A DNA stretch of 64,000 bases from Sediminicoccus rosea (GTDB taxonomy: Bacteria > Pseudomonadota > Alphaproteobacteria > Acetobacterales > Acetobacteraceae): assembly GCF_033547095.1 (NCBI RefSeq), contig NZ_CP137852.1:3155501-3219500 (forward strand), in the 5' to 3' direction. The translations under genes were made by a program, and so were the position numbers. This document shows positions 33,524 to 43,152 of this stretch, in pieces; the first letter of the stretch is position 1, and every line of letters begins with the position of its first letter. A model generated the notes under the pieces. It saw only the letters and a program-made list of their open reading frames with translations, did not search any database and was not told the DNA's origin.

Positions 33524-34684
33524 ATGACCGACATCCATCGCCACGCCGCCGGCATGCAGGCGGCCCTGCCCGAAATCCTCGCGATGGCCGAGCGCTGCGT
33601 GAACATCGACAGCGGCAGCTACATGGCCGGCGGCGTGAATGCCGTGATCGACATCTGGGCCGGCATGCTCGGGCGCATGGGCTTCGCGGTGGAGCGCACC
33701 CCGCTCCCCGGCTTCGGCGACCAGATGACGGCGCGGCTGCCGCTCGGCGGCAATGGGCCGCGCATGCTGGTCCTGGGCCATGCCGACACGGTCTGGCCCG
33801 AGGGCATCGCGGCCGAGTGGCCCTTCGCGCGGGACGGCGAGCGCATCACCGGCCCCGGGGTGGGCGACATGAAGACCAATGTGGTGATGGCGCTGCACGC
33901 GATCCGCATGCTGCTGGCCGGAAAGGCGCTGAGCCACCTCGCCTCGATCACCGTCTGCATCGTGCCCGATGAGGAGATCGGCAGCCCGGGCAGCCGCGCC
34001 TGGCTGGAGGCGGAATCGCGCGAGGCCGATCTCTGCCTGACGCTGGAGCCCTGCCGCCCGAATGGCGGCATGGTGGTTGGCCGCGGCGCCGTCGGTGCCT
34101 TCTACCTGAACGCGACCGGCATCACCGCGCATGTGGGCTCCGCGCGGGAGAAGGGCGCCTCGGCGGTCGCCGCGCTGGCGGCGCTGGTGGCCCCCTTGGA
34201 GGCGCTGGGCGATCCGGCGAACGGGCTCTGCGCCACGGTCGGCATCCTGCGCGGCGGCGATGCGCGGCAGGTGGTGCCGGGCTCGGCCGAGATGCATCTC
34301 GACCTGCGCGCGCCGGACGATGCGGCGGGCGAGAAGCTGCTGGCCGAGGTGCGCGCCATCGCCGCCCGCCCGCCGGCCGATCCGCGCGTGACCATCACCG
34401 CGCGCGGCGGCTTCACGCGACCGGCCTTCCCGACGCATGAGGGGACGCGCGTGCTCTATGCCAAGGCGGAAGAATTCTGCCGCGCGCTGGAGATCCCGGT
34501 GCACCAGGTGGTCTCGCGCGGGGGGTCGGATGGCAGCTTCGCCGCGCGCCTCGGCGTGCCGACGCTGGATGGCCTCGGCCCCATCACGCATGAGACCTGC
34601 AGCCGGCGCGAATGGGTGGAGGTGCCCTCCATCGTCACGCGCGGCGCGGTGCTGGCGGGGCTGATGGCCTCGGCGGGCCGCTGA
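33524..34684 (+). CDS. M20 family metallopeptidase (carboxypeptidase G2-like)
   Basis: A 386-residue M20 peptidase. Metal ligands are seen in LGHADTVWP (His, Asp), GPGVGDMKTN (bridging Asp), DEEIGSPGS (catalytic Glu and ligand Glu), TLEP and GPITHETCS (late His). The dimerisation lid domain lies at about residues 180-290. The pattern is closest to glutamate carboxypeptidase/ArgE-DapE relatives that release an amino acid from an N-acyl or peptide bond. AACGGAGCGGA precedes the ATG. It reads divergently from the M28 operon, and together they suggest joint use of imported peptides. Confidence 0.85.
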   Translation: MTDIHRHAAGMQAALPEILAMAERCVNIDSGSYMAGGVNAVIDIWAGMLGRMGFAVERTPLPGFGDQMTARLPLGGNGPRMLVLGHADTVWPEGIAAEWPFARDGERITGPGVGDMKTNVVMALHAIRMLLAGKALSHLASITVCIVPDEEIGSPGSRAWLEAESREADLCLTLEPCRPNGGMVVGRGAVGAFYLNATGITAHVGSAREKGASAVAALAALVAPLEALGDPANGLCATVGILRGGDARQVVPGSAEMHLDLRAPDDAAGEKLLAEVRAIAARPPADPRVTITARGGFTRPAFPTHEGTRVLYAKAEEFCRALEIPVHQVVSRGGSDGSFAARLGVPTLDGLGPITHETCSRREWVEVPSIVTRGAVLAGLMASAGR

Positions 34685-35265
34685 CCCTCGACGAACTCAC
34701 GGCCGAGATCACCGCCTGCCGGGTCTGCGCCGCGCATCTGCCGGCCGGCTGCCGCCCGGTGGTGCGGCTCGGCGCCACGGCGCCCATCCTGGTGATCGGC
34801 CAGGCGCCGGGCACGCGCGTGCATGCGAGCGGCACGCCCTGGAATGACGCCAGCGGCATCCGCCTGCGCGACTGGATGGGCGTGCCGGAGGCGGTGTTCT
34901 ACGACACCACGCGCATCGCCATCATGCCCATGGGCTTCTGCTATCCCGGCACGGGAGCAAGCGGCGACCTGCCGCCCCGGCCGGAATGCGCGCCGCTCTG
35001 GCATGAGCGCGTGCTGGCGCTGCTGCCCGCGCGGCGGCTGACGCTGCTGGTCGGCAGCTATGCCCAGAAGCGCTACCTGCCCGCGGCGCGGCGGCGCAGC
35101 GTGGCCGAGATCGTGCGCGAGCACGCGGCCCATGGGCCGGATGTCTTCCCCCTGCCCCACCCCTCATGGCGCAGCACCGGCTGGATGCAGCGCAACCCCT
35201 GGTTCACGGCGGAGGTGCTGCCCGCCCTCAAGGCTCGTGTGGCGGCGGTGCTTCGGACGGGCTGA
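34612..35265 (+). CDS. Uracil-DNA glycosylase family protein
   Basis: A protein of up to 217 residues of the UDG superfamily (COG1573-like). It has an N-terminal CRVCAAHLPAGCRP cysteine region, the uracil-binding motif VIGQAPGTRVHASG, and the C-terminal HPSWRSTGW motif. The family removes uracil from DNA or binds such sites; this subgroup is little studied. Only two Cys are obvious, so an iron-sulfur cluster is doubtful. The start is uncertain: the only in-frame ATG (34612) overlaps the M20 gene by 73 nt, while a CTG at 34681 forms a CTGA overlap with that stop and would fit the coupled style of the region. The 3' end overlaps the convergent IclR gene by 38 nt. Confidence 0.75.
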   Translation: MGGGALHRHARRGAGGADGLGGPLTLDELTAEITACRVCAAHLPAGCRPVVRLGATAPILVIGQAPGTRVHASGTPWNDASGIRLRDWMGVPEAVFYDTTRIAIMPMGFCYPGTGASGDLPPRPECAPLWHERVLALLPARRLTLLVGSYAQKRYLPAARRRSVAEIVREHAAHGPDVFPLPHPSWRSTGWMQRNPWFTAEVLPALKARVAAVLRTG

Positions 35266-36025
35266 TGCGGATCAGCTCGGGCGGCTGCATTCCCTCCGGG
35301 AAGGGCGCGCCCAGCGTGGCGCAAAGCCCGCGCGCGGCCGCCGCGAGCCGTGCCGCCAGGCCATCGAGATCCGCCGAGGACACGCGCATGACGGGCCCGC
35401 TGATGCTCATGGCCCCGCGAAGCTGCCCGGGTGGCCCCCAGATGGCGGTGGAGAGCGAGGCGGTCTGTGGGCTGGCCAGGCCGGCCGAGAAATACACGGC
35501 CTGCCGCCGCCGCGCCGCATCGGCCGCCGCGTCGCCACGCAGCAGCGCCTGGCTGATCGAGGTGCCATCCAGCGGCTTCAGGTTGGGCATGACCTGCGCG
35601 ATGCGGACGACCTGCGGGCTTTCCACGCGGAACAGCGTCAGGCGGTGCTCCTGCTCGCGCACCTGGAAGGTCGCGGTCTCGCCGGTGGCGGCGGCCAGCT
35701 CCCGCAGCACGGGCATCACATGGTCCTCCAGCCGGAACTGGGCGCGATAGGCCTCGCCCAGTTGCAGGAGGCGCGCACCCAGCTGGTAGCGCCCATCCGC
35801 CAGGCGGACGATGTAGCCGCTGCGTTCCAGCGAGACGAGGTTGCGCAGCACGGTGGGCTTGGCGAGTCGCGTGGCGCGGGCCAGCTCGGAGAGCCCGCGC
35901 GTGGGGGCCGCGCCCATGAAGGCATCGAGGATGGAGAGGCTGCGCTCGACGGCGACGATACCCCCCCGGCGGAGCTTGGGCGGGACGGGTGATTCGCTGC
36001 AGGTGTCCATTACCTCCCATTTCAT
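35228..36025 (-). CDS. IclR family transcriptional regulator
   Basis: A 265-residue regulator. The N-terminal winged helix-turn-helix lies at about residues 25-85 (VERSLSILDAFMG, LSELARATRLAKPTVLRNLVSLERSGYIVRL). The C-terminal IclR effector domain extends from about 95 to 250 (VMPVLRELAAATGETATFQVRE, PLDGTSISQALLRG, ATIWGPPG-like block). It is divergent from hyuAB with a 389-nt gap holding a long inverted repeat, so control of hyuAB is likely; that is inference. Starts at 36025 and 36010 are both possible: GGGAGG sits between them, too close to the second ATG. The 3' end overlaps the UDG-family gene by 38 nt. Confidence 0.85.
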   Translation of the reverse strand: MKWEVMDTCSESPVPPKLRRGGIVAVERSLSILDAFMGAAPTRGLSELARATRLAKPTVLRNLVSLERSGYIVRLADGRYQLGARLLQLGEAYRAQFRLEDHVMPVLRELAAATGETATFQVREQEHRLTLFRVESPQVVRIAQVMPNLKPLDGTSISQALLRGDAAADAARRRQAVYFSAGLASPQTASLSTAIWGPPGQLRGAMSISGPVMRVSSADLDGLAARLAAAARGLCATLGAPFPEGMQPPELIRISPSEAPPPHEP

Positions 36026-36414
36026 GTTTTCGCGGGCGCAGGTCAATCGCCGCATTCATGTCGGTGGCAGCGGTTCGTCCGGCATGGGCCCGGCACGGGA
36101 TGCCGCGCCGGGCCGAATTGACAGCCAGCCGGGCGCATTCCACCTTGCGGACCGTTGGTTCATTTCGTGTCAGGAATTCCCAGGAATGCCCAGGACTTGC
36201 CGCGACACCCCGATGGCCCGGCGCATTCGACCAGGCGCCCGCGCCGTATCCCCGGGCGCGATCTTTTGCTGACTGATCCGGACAAATCGGTCAGGATCGC
36301 CCCAACTGCGCGGCCCGGCGGATGACCCACCCGGCGAATACGGCCTGGCCGGCCCGCATGGCCGGATGGACGGCCTTCTCCTTCTCTCACAGCGCCTGAC
36401 GGAACCCGCTCCAC
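36026..36414. other. Intergenic region between the IclR regulator and hyuA
   Basis: This is a 389-nt divergent gap. It holds a TTGACA (36118-36123) without a convincing -10 element and the long inverted repeat described at 36269-36294. I see no tRNA, small gene or repeat family. Confidence 0.6.
36269..36294. promoter_or_regulatory. Inverted repeat, candidate IclR-type operator for hyuAB
   Basis: CTGACTGAT and ATCGGTCAG are reverse complements at 8 of 9 positions, separated by 8 nt (CCGGACAA). The site lies about 120 nt before the hyuA start and inside the gap shared with an IclR gene. A 9-nt arm is longer than chance would often give in such a short region. Confidence 0.45.
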
Positions 36415-38505
36415 GTGATCGCCCCTGCCCCCGGCATTTCCCTTGGCATTGATATCGGTGGCACCTTCACCGACCTCGTCCTGCATGATCCCGCGCTGCG
36501 CCGCTCTGGCAGCCTCAAGATCCTCACCACCCATGCCGATCCGGTGCAGGGCATCCTGGAGGGCACGCGCCGCCTGCTGGGCGAGGCGAGCGTGGAGCCG
36601 GGCGAAATCACCCGCGTCGTGCATGCGACGACGCTCTTCACCAATGCGCTGATCGAGCGGAAGGGCGCGCTCACCGCCCTCATCACCACGGCGGGCTTCC
36701 GCGACATTCTCAAGATCGGCCGCGAGCGCCGCTATGAGCTGTTCGACCTGATGCTGCGCCCGCCCGCGCCGCTCATGCCGGACGCGCTGCGCCTCGAAGT
36801 GCCCGAGCGCGTGAAGGCGGATGGCACGGTGGTGACGCCGCTCGACCTGGCGGCGCTCGATGCGGCGGCGGACCAGGCCGTGGCGGCGGGCGCCGAGGCC
36901 ATCGCCATCCTCTTCCTGCACAGCGACCTTCACCCGGCCCATGAGGAGCAGGCGGCCCGGCGCATCGCGGCGCGGCATCCGGGGCTTTCCGTCACCGCCT
37001 CGCACGCCATCGTGCGCGAGATGCGCGAATATGAGCGCGGCTGCACGGCCAGCGCCAACGCCTATGTGGCGCCCATGGCCGGGCGCTACCTCGCGCGGCT
37101 GGGTGCCGAACTCGCTGCCATGGGCATTGCGGGCCCGCTGCTGCTCACCCTCTCCAATGGCGGCATGACGCATGTGGAGGAGGCGATCCGCGCCCCCGTG
37201 CAGCTGCTGGAATCCGGCCCCGCCGCCGGCGCGCTCGCCGCCGCCTACCTCGCCGGCGCGCAGGAGCCGCGCATCCTCGCCTTCGACATGGGCGGCACCA
37301 CCGCCAAGCTCAGCGTCGTCGAGCATGGCGAGCCCGAGGTGGTCTTCGGCTTCGAGGCGGCGCGCCAGGCGCGCTTCATCGAGGGCAGCGGCCTGCCCAT
37401 CCGCATCTCGACGGTGGACCTGATGGAGATCGGCGCGGGCGGCGGCAGCATCGCCCGGCGCGATGCGATCGGCCTGCTCAAGGTGGGCCCGGACAGCGCC
37501 GGCTCCGAGCCCGGGCCCGCCTGCTACGGGCGCGGCGGGCTGGAGGCGACGGTGACCGACGCCAACCTGCTGCTCGGCTATCTCGACCCCTCGCGCTTCG
37601 CGGGCGGGCGGCTGCCGCTCGATCGCCGGGCGGCGCAGGCGGCCATGGCGCGCCTCGCGGCGGCGCTCGGCATCACGGCCGAGGCGGCGGCCTGGGGCAT
37701 CCATGACGTGGTGACCGAGGCGATGGCGAGTGCCGCGCGCACCCACCTGGCCGAGCGCGGGCGCGACGCCTCGGGCTTCACGCTCGTCTGCACCGGGGGC
37801 GGCGGGCCAGTGCATGGCTATCACCTGGCGCGCAAGCTCGGCATCCGCCGCGTCATCGTCCCGCCCGAGGCGGGCGTCGCCTCGGCGCTCGGCCTGCTCA
37901 CCGCGCCGCCGCGGGTGGACCGCGTGGCGACACTGGGCCGCCGCCTGCTGGCCTGGCGCGCGGCCGAGCTGGAGGCCGCCTTCGCCGCGCTGGAAGCCGA
38001 GGCGCGGGGCGTGCTGGCGCGCGGCGGCTGGGCGGAGGATGCGCCCGCGCCCGAGCGCGTGGTGGATGCGCGCTGCGTGGGCCAGGGCGCGCACATGCCC
38101 GTCACGCTGCCGCCCGCCCCCTGGCCCACCGACGACGCCGCGCTGCATGCGATGATCACCGAGGCCTTCACCGCCGCCTACCAGGAGCGCTTCCGCCGCC
38201 CGCCCCCCGCCGTGCCGATCGACCTCGTGCATGCACGCATCGTGCTGCGCGGCGCCGCGCGCCCGCTCGCCCTGCCGCCCGCGCGGCGCGGCTGGGAGGG
38301 GCCCGCCACGGCGCACCAGCGCCAGATCCTCTCGGGCGGCTGCAGTGCCATGGCCGACATCTACTCGCGCCCCGGCCTCATGCCCGGCTTCTCGGCCCGC
38401 GGCCCCGCCCTGGTGGAGGAAAGCGGCTCGACGCTCGTCATCGGCGGGAAGGGCCGCTTCAGCGTGCTGGAGAACGGCAACATCCTGGTGGAGCTGGACG
38501 CATGA
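36415..38505 (+). CDS. hyuA: Hydantoinase/oxoprolinase subunit A (HyuA-like)
   Basis: A 696-residue protein of the HyuA/OplA ATPase family. The N-terminal phosphate loop is GIDIGGTFTDLVLHDP, with HATTLFTNALIERKGA shortly after. Central blocks ILAFDMGGTTAKLSVV and EIGAGGGSIARRD follow, with CTGGGGPVHGYHLARKLGI towards the C-terminus. With subunit B it hydrolyses cyclic amides such as hydantoins or 5-oxoproline, with ATP use, in the cytoplasm. The GTG at 36415 is the only start that includes the whole phosphate-loop domain. It overlaps hyuB by 4 nt. The exact substrate (N-methylhydantoin, oxoproline or acetophenone-like ketone) cannot be told. Confidence 0.87.
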   Translation: MIAPAPGISLGIDIGGTFTDLVLHDPALRRSGSLKILTTHADPVQGILEGTRRLLGEASVEPGEITRVVHATTLFTNALIERKGALTALITTAGFRDILKIGRERRYELFDLMLRPPAPLMPDALRLEVPERVKADGTVVTPLDLAALDAAADQAVAAGAEAIAILFLHSDLHPAHEEQAARRIAARHPGLSVTASHAIVREMREYERGCTASANAYVAPMAGRYLARLGAELAAMGIAGPLLLTLSNGGMTHVEEAIRAPVQLLESGPAAGALAAAYLAGAQEPRILAFDMGGTTAKLSVVEHGEPEVVFGFEAARQARFIEGSGLPIRISTVDLMEIGAGGGSIARRDAIGLLKVGPDSAGSEPGPACYGRGGLEATVTDANLLLGYLDPSRFAGGRLPLDRRAAQAAMARLAAALGITAEAAAWGIHDVVTEAMASAARTHLAERGRDASGFTLVCTGGGGPVHGYHLARKLGIRRVIVPPEAGVASALGLLTAPPRVDRVATLGRRLLAWRAAELEAAFAALEAEARGVLARGGWAEDAPAPERVVDARCVGQGAHMPVTLPPAPWPTDDAALHAMITEAFTAAYQERFRRPPPAVPIDLVHARIVLRGAARPLALPPARRGWEGPATAHQRQILSGGCSAMADIYSRPGLMPGFSARGPALVEESGSTLVIGGKGRFSVLENGNILVELDA

Positions 38506-40058
38506 GCGATCCTGGGAAGAGCGGGCTCGATCCGGTCAAGCTCGAACTGGTCTGGACGCGGCTGATCTCGGCCGTGGACGAGGCGGCCAAGGCCATTGTC
38601 CGCACCTCCTTCTCGACGCTCTCCAATGAGGCGAACGACTTCGCCTGCGTGCTGACGGATGCCGAGGCGCGTTCGCTCGCGCAGAACACCGGCTCCATCC
38701 CGAGCTTCATCGGCACGCTGCCCAACACGGTGCGCGCCATCCGCGAGGCCATCCCCGAGGCGGAGATGCGGCCGGGCGACATCTACGTCACCAACAATCC
38801 CTGGATCGGCACGGGGCATCTGAACGATGTCTGCCTGGTGCGGCCCATCTTCCATGGCGGGCGCATCGTGGCCTATGGCGCGACGACCAGCCACGTGCCC
38901 GATATCGGCGGGCGGCTGCGCAGCACCGAGGCGCGGGAGCTCTTCGAGGAGGGCTTCCACATCCCGCCCATGCTGCTGCTGCGCGAGGGCCGGGCGGATG
39001 CCACGCTCATCAAGCTGCTGCGCACCAATATCCGCACGCCCGACCAGACCGAGGGCGACATCTGGGCCCAGGCCTCCGCCGTGACGCTGATCGGCGACCG
39101 CGTGGTGCAGACGCTCACGGATCACGGGCTGGAGGATCTCGGCGCCGTCGCCACCGAGATCTTCGACCGCTCGGAGGCCGCGATGGCCGAGCGCCTGGCC
39201 GCCCTGCCCGAGGGCAGCTGGGAGGCGGCGATCGAGACGGACGGGATGGACCAGCCCTTCCACCTCCAGGTGCGGGTGACGCTGAAGGACGGGCGATTGC
39301 TGGCCGATTTCGCCGGCAGCAGCCCGCAGCAGCCGCGCTCGGTCAATTGCCCCTTCACCTACACGCGGGCGATGAGCTGGTTCGTGCTGAAGGCCATGCT
39401 GCTGCCCGACCTGCCAAGCAATGAGGGCATCTTCCGCCCGATCCGCATCTCCGTGCCCGAGGGCTGCATCCTGAACCCGCGCGAACCCGCCCCGGTGGGC
39501 GGCCGCGCGGCGACGGGCCACTACGTGCCGGTGCTGATGTTCCGCGCACTGGCCGAGGCCCTGCCCGACAAGGTGCGCGCCGCCCCGGGCAGCCCGCTCT
39601 GGATGATGAGCCTCGCGGGGCGCGACCAGTCGGGCCAGCCCTATGCGGGCACGCTCTTCTTCAATGGCGGCACGGGTGCGGGTGCGACGCAGGATGGCTG
39701 CGATTCCATCTCCTGGCCCTCCAACATCTCGGCGACACCGGTCGAGGTGGCGGAGCGCACGGCGCCGGTGATGATCCACCGCAAGGTGCAGCGCGCGGGC
39801 TCGGGCGGCACGGGGACGCATCGCGGCGGCCTGGGCCACGAGACCGAGATCGAATGCGAGACGGATGGCATGGCGGCCGTCTTCGTCACCGAGCGCATCA
39901 AGTTCCCCGCCCCCGGGCTCTTCGGCGGGGGCGCGGGCGCGCTGGGCGAGGTGCTGATCGACGGCAAGCCGGTGAACACCCGCACGCAGCAGGTGCTGAA
40001 CAAGGGCACGCGCGTGATCATCCGCACGCCGGGCGGCGGGGGCTACGGGGCGGGCTGA
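38502..40058 (+). CDS. hyuB: Hydantoinase/oxoprolinase subunit B (HyuB-like)
   Basis: A 518-residue HyuB-family subunit. Characteristic stretches are VKLELVWTRLISAVDEAAKAIVRTSFS, DIYVTNNPWIGTGHLNDVCLVRPIF, AYGATTSHVPDIGGRL, a VNCPFTYTRAMSWFVLKAMLLPDLPSNEG block and the RAGSGGTGTHRGGLGHE motif near residue 430. It forms the complex with HyuA. The ATGA overlap with hyuA implies 1:1 coupled synthesis. It converges on the RNase D gene with only 4 nt between the stops. Confidence 0.88.
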   Translation: MSDPGKSGLDPVKLELVWTRLISAVDEAAKAIVRTSFSTLSNEANDFACVLTDAEARSLAQNTGSIPSFIGTLPNTVRAIREAIPEAEMRPGDIYVTNNPWIGTGHLNDVCLVRPIFHGGRIVAYGATTSHVPDIGGRLRSTEARELFEEGFHIPPMLLLREGRADATLIKLLRTNIRTPDQTEGDIWAQASAVTLIGDRVVQTLTDHGLEDLGAVATEIFDRSEAAMAERLAALPEGSWEAAIETDGMDQPFHLQVRVTLKDGRLLADFAGSSPQQPRSVNCPFTYTRAMSWFVLKAMLLPDLPSNEGIFRPIRISVPEGCILNPREPAPVGGRAATGHYVPVLMFRALAEALPDKVRAAPGSPLWMMSLAGRDQSGQPYAGTLFFNGGTGAGATQDGCDSISWPSNISATPVEVAERTAPVMIHRKVQRAGSGGTGTHRGGLGHETEIECETDGMAAVFVTERIKFPAPGLFGGGAGALGEVLIDGKPVNTRTQQVLNKGTRVIIRTPGGGGYGAG

Positions 40059-40062
40059 GCCC

Positions 40063-41232
40063 TCACCCCTCGGTGCGGATCAGCCGGACGCGGCGCCCCG
40101 CCACGCCGAGTGCCAGCCGGCCGGTCTTCAAGGCCAGCGCATCCTCGCCGAAGACCTCGCGCCGCCAGCCGGTGAGCGCGCGGATGTCGGGCTCCGATTC
40201 GCTGGCCAGCCGCTCCAGATCCTCGCTGTCGGCCAGCAGCTTCGGCGCCACGTGATGCGCCTCCGCACTCGCGGCGAGCAGCACCTTGAGCAGCGCCACC
40301 AGCGCGGGCGAGGCCCCTGCCCCGCGGCGCGCTTCCAGCGGCAGCGGCAGCTCGGCCTCCGGCAGGGCCTTGGCCTCGGCGATGGCGGCGAGCAGCGAGG
40401 CACCGGACTTGCCACGCGCGAAACCCTCGGAGATGCCGCGCGCGCGGGCCAGCTGGTCGGCCGTCTCGGGCGCCGTCGCCGCCACTTCCAGCAGCGTCTC
40501 GTCCTTCACGAGCCGCCCGCGCGGGATGTTGATGCGCTGCGCCTCCGTCTCCCGCCAGGCGGCGGCGGCGCGCAGCACGCCGAGGAAGCGGCGGTTGTTG
40601 GTCTTGGGCTTCAGCCGCTCCCAGGCCTCGTTCGGCTCGGTGATGTAGGTGGAGGGCTGCAGCAGCGCGTCCATCTCCTGCGCCACCCAGTCGAGCCGGC
40701 CTTCGGCCAGCAGCTTCTCGCGCAGGCGGAGATAGACCTGGCGAAGATGCGTCACATCGCCGGCCGCATATTCGATCTGCGCCTTGGAGAGCGGGCGGGC
40801 CGACCAGTCGGAGAAGCGGTGCGCCTTGTCGATGGAGGCGCCGGCCAGCGCGCGCACCAGGCTGTCATAGCTCGCCTGGTCGCCGAAGCCGGCCACCATG
40901 GCGGCGATCTGCGTGTCGAAGAGGGGTGTGGGCACCGCGCCGAACTTCAGCAGGAAGATCTCCACATCCTGCCGGGCGGCGTGGAAGACCTTCACCACGG
41001 CCGGGTCGGCCAGCAGGTCGCCCAGCGGGGCGAGGTCCATCCCCGGCGCCTCGGCATCCACCACGGCCACCTCATGGGCGCCCGCGAGCTGGACGACGCA
41101 GAGCTCGGGCCAATAGGTGCGCTCGCGCATGAACTCCGTGTCCACGGTCACGAAGGGCTCCTGGCGGAGCCTCTCGCACAGCTCGGCGAGCTCGGCGGCT
41201 TGGGTGATCAGGCGGGGCGATGGATCCGGCAT
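40063..41232 (-). CDS. rnd: Ribonuclease D
   Basis: A 389-residue 3'-5' exoribonuclease. The DEDD nuclease domain is visible as VTVDTEFMRERTYWPELCVVQLA (Exo I), KVFHAARQDVEIFLLKFG (Exo II) and IEYAAGDVTHLRQVYLRLR (Exo III with Tyr). One or two HRDC-type domains follow (about 205-370). RNase D trims tRNA and other stable RNA 3' ends. The ATG at 41232 fits the family N-terminus. It is divergent from aspS, with about 105 nt between the starts. Confidence 0.9.
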   Translation of the reverse strand: MPDPSPRLITQAAELAELCERLRQEPFVTVDTEFMRERTYWPELCVVQLAGAHEVAVVDAEAPGMDLAPLGDLLADPAVVKVFHAARQDVEIFLLKFGAVPTPLFDTQIAAMVAGFGDQASYDSLVRALAGASIDKAHRFSDWSARPLSKAQIEYAAGDVTHLRQVYLRLREKLLAEGRLDWVAQEMDALLQPSTYITEPNEAWERLKPKTNNRRFLGVLRAAAAWRETEAQRINIPRGRLVKDETLLEVAATAPETADQLARARGISEGFARGKSGASLLAAIAEAKALPEAELPLPLEARRGAGASPALVALLKVLLAASAEAHHVAPKLLADSEDLERLASESEPDIRALTGWRREVFGEDALALKTGRLALGVAGRRVRLIRTEG

Positions 41233-41337
41233 GGAACCGGTTTGCCGCCGGAAGGGCCGCCATGCAAGGGCATGGCTTGACAGAGCGGCCCCGCGAAGGC
41301 CCTTACCGGGCCGGAAATCTCGTCATTGCAGGACATC

Positions 41338-43122
41338 ATGCACGCCTACCGCACCCACACCTGCGGCGCGCTCCGCGCCGAACATGCCGGGCAGACCGCC
41401 CGCCTCTCCGGCTGGGTGCACCGCAAGCGCGACCATGGCGGTCTGCTCTTCATCGACCTGCGCGACCATTACGGCCTGACCCAATGCGTCATCCCGACCG
41501 GCTCGCCCGTCTTCGAGGCCGCCGACAAGCTGCGCGCCGAGAGCGTGATCACCGTCACCGGCGAGGTGGTGAACCGCGAGCCGGGCACGGTGAATGACAA
41601 GCTGCCCACCGGCGCGATCGAGCTGCGCGTGAAGGAGCTGGTCCTGCAGTCCGCCGCCGAGGTGCTGCCCTTCCAGGTGGCACAGGAGCAGGAGGCGCCG
41701 GAGGAGATGCGCCTGCGCTATCGCTTCCTCGACCTGCGGCGCGAGCGGCTGCAGAAGAACATGATCCTGCGCGCGCAGATCATCCAGGACATCCGCGAGC
41801 GCATGATCGCGGTGGGCTTCAACGAGTTCCAGACGCCGATCCTGACCGTGTCCTCGCCCGAGGGTGCGCGCGACTTCCTGGTGCCCGCCCGCCTGCATCC
41901 CGGCAAGTTCTATGCGCTGCCGCAGGCGCCGCAGCAGTACAAGCAGCTGACGATGGTGGCGGGCTTCGACCGCTACTTCCAGATCGCCCCCTGCTTCCGC
42001 GACGAGGCGGGCCGCGCGGACCGCACGCTGATGTTCTACCAGCTCGACGTCGAGATGAGCTTCGTCACGCAGGAGGACGTGTTCACGACGATGGAGCCGG
42101 TCATCCGCGGCACCTTCGAGCGCTTCGCGGATGGGCGCCACGTCGATGCCGGCCCCTGGATCCGCATCCCCTACGCGAAGGCGATGCTCGACTACGGCTC
42201 GGACAAGCCGGACCTGCGCAACCCGCTGGTGATCCGCGACGTGACGGAGCAGTTCAAGGGCTCGGGCTTCGGGCTTTTCGCGAAGATCGCGGCCTCGGGC
42301 GGCGTGATCCGCGCCATCCCGGCGCCGGGCGCGGGCGGCAATCCGCGCAGCTTCTTCGACAAGCTGAACGAGTGGGCGCGCGCCGAGGGCGCGGGCGGTC
42401 TTGGCTACATCACCTTCGACGCCGAGGGCCCCAAGGGTCCGATCGCGAAGAACCTGGAGGCCGACCGCGCCGAGGCGATCCGCGTCGCCTGCGGGCTCAA
42501 TCCGGGTGACGCCGTGTTCTTCGCCGCCGGCAAGGAGGCCGATGCGGCCAAGTTCGCCGGCCAGACGCGCCTGCGCCTGGGCAATGAGCTCGGCCTGACC
42601 GAGAAGTCCGGCTTCCGCTTCTGCTGGATCACCGACTTCCCCTTCTACGAGCTGAATGAGGAGACCAACCAGGTCGATTTCAGCCACAATCCCTTCTCGA
42701 TGCCGCAGGGCGAGATGGCGGCGCTGGAAACCCAGGACCCGCTGACCATCCCCGCCTACCAGTATGACGTGGTCTGCAACGGCTATGAGATGGCCTCGGG
42801 CGCGATCCGCAACCACAAGGCGGAGATCATGGTGAAGGCCTTCGGCATCGCGGGCTATCCGCCCGAGGCCGTGGAGGAGCGCTTCGGCGGCATGCTCAAC
42901 GCCTTCCGCTATGGCGCCCCGCCGCATGGTGGCATGGCCGCCGGCATCGACCGCATCGTGATGCTGCTGGCCGAGGAGCCGAACCTGCGCGAGGTGAACC
43001 TCTTCCCGATGAACCAGCAGGGCGAGGAACTGATGATGGGCTCGCCCTCGACCATCGAGGAAGCGCGGCTCCGGGAAGTGCATATCCGGGTGCAGATGCC
43101 GCAGCCGAAGAAGCCGGGCTGA
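41338..43122 (+). CDS. aspS: Aspartyl-tRNA synthetase
   Basis: A 594-residue class II synthetase of the bacterial AspRS type. The OB-fold anticodon domain ([29 protein letters not shown]) is followed by motif 1 ([20 protein letters not shown]), motif 2 ([17 protein letters not shown]), the bacterial insertion domain (about 290-420) and motif 3 ([13 protein letters not shown]). ATG 41338 with AGGA 5 nt upstream is chosen over a TTG at 41326. Alphaproteobacterial AspRS is often non-discriminating (Asp/Asn); whether that holds here cannot be read directly. Confidence 0.95.
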   Translation: MHAYRTHTCGALRAEHAGQTARLSGWVHRKRDHGGLLFIDLRDHYGLTQCVIPTGSPVFEAADKLRAESVITVTGEVVNREPGTVNDKLPTGAIELRVKELVLQSAAEVLPFQVAQEQEAPEEMRLRYRFLDLRRERLQKNMILRAQIIQDIRERMIAVGFNEFQTPILTVSSPEGARDFLVPARLHPGKFYALPQAPQQYKQLTMVAGFDRYFQIAPCFRDEAGRADRTLMFYQLDVEMSFVTQEDVFTTMEPVIRGTFERFADGRHVDAGPWIRIPYAKAMLDYGSDKPDLRNPLVIRDVTEQFKGSGFGLFAKIAASGGVIRAIPAPGAGGNPRSFFDKLNEWARAEGAGGLGYITFDAEGPKGPIAKNLEADRAEAIRVACGLNPGDAVFFAAGKEADAAKFAGQTRLRLGNELGLTEKSGFRFCWITDFPFYELNEETNQVDFSHNPFSMPQGEMAALETQDPLTIPAYQYDVVCNGYEMASGAIRNHKAEIMVKAFGIAGYPPEAVEERFGGMLNAFRYGAPPHGGMAAGIDRIVMLLAEEPNLREVNLFPMNQQGEELMMGSPSTIEEARLREVHIRVQMPQPKKPG

Positions 43123-43128
43123 GAGACA

Positions 43129-43147
43129 GGCGGGGCTCGGCCCCGCC
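43129..43147. terminator. Bidirectional hairpin between aspS and galE
   Basis: GGCGGGGC and GCCCCGCC form a perfect 8-bp stem with a TCG loop, 6 nt after the aspS stop and 5 nt beyond the galE stop. It can serve both convergent genes. No long T tract is present. Confidence 0.5.
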
Positions 43148-43152
43148 GCCAT

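Noticed and set aside
36118-36123. TTGACA as hyuA promoter
   Set aside because: The sequence 17 nt downstream (CACCTT) does not resemble a -10 element.
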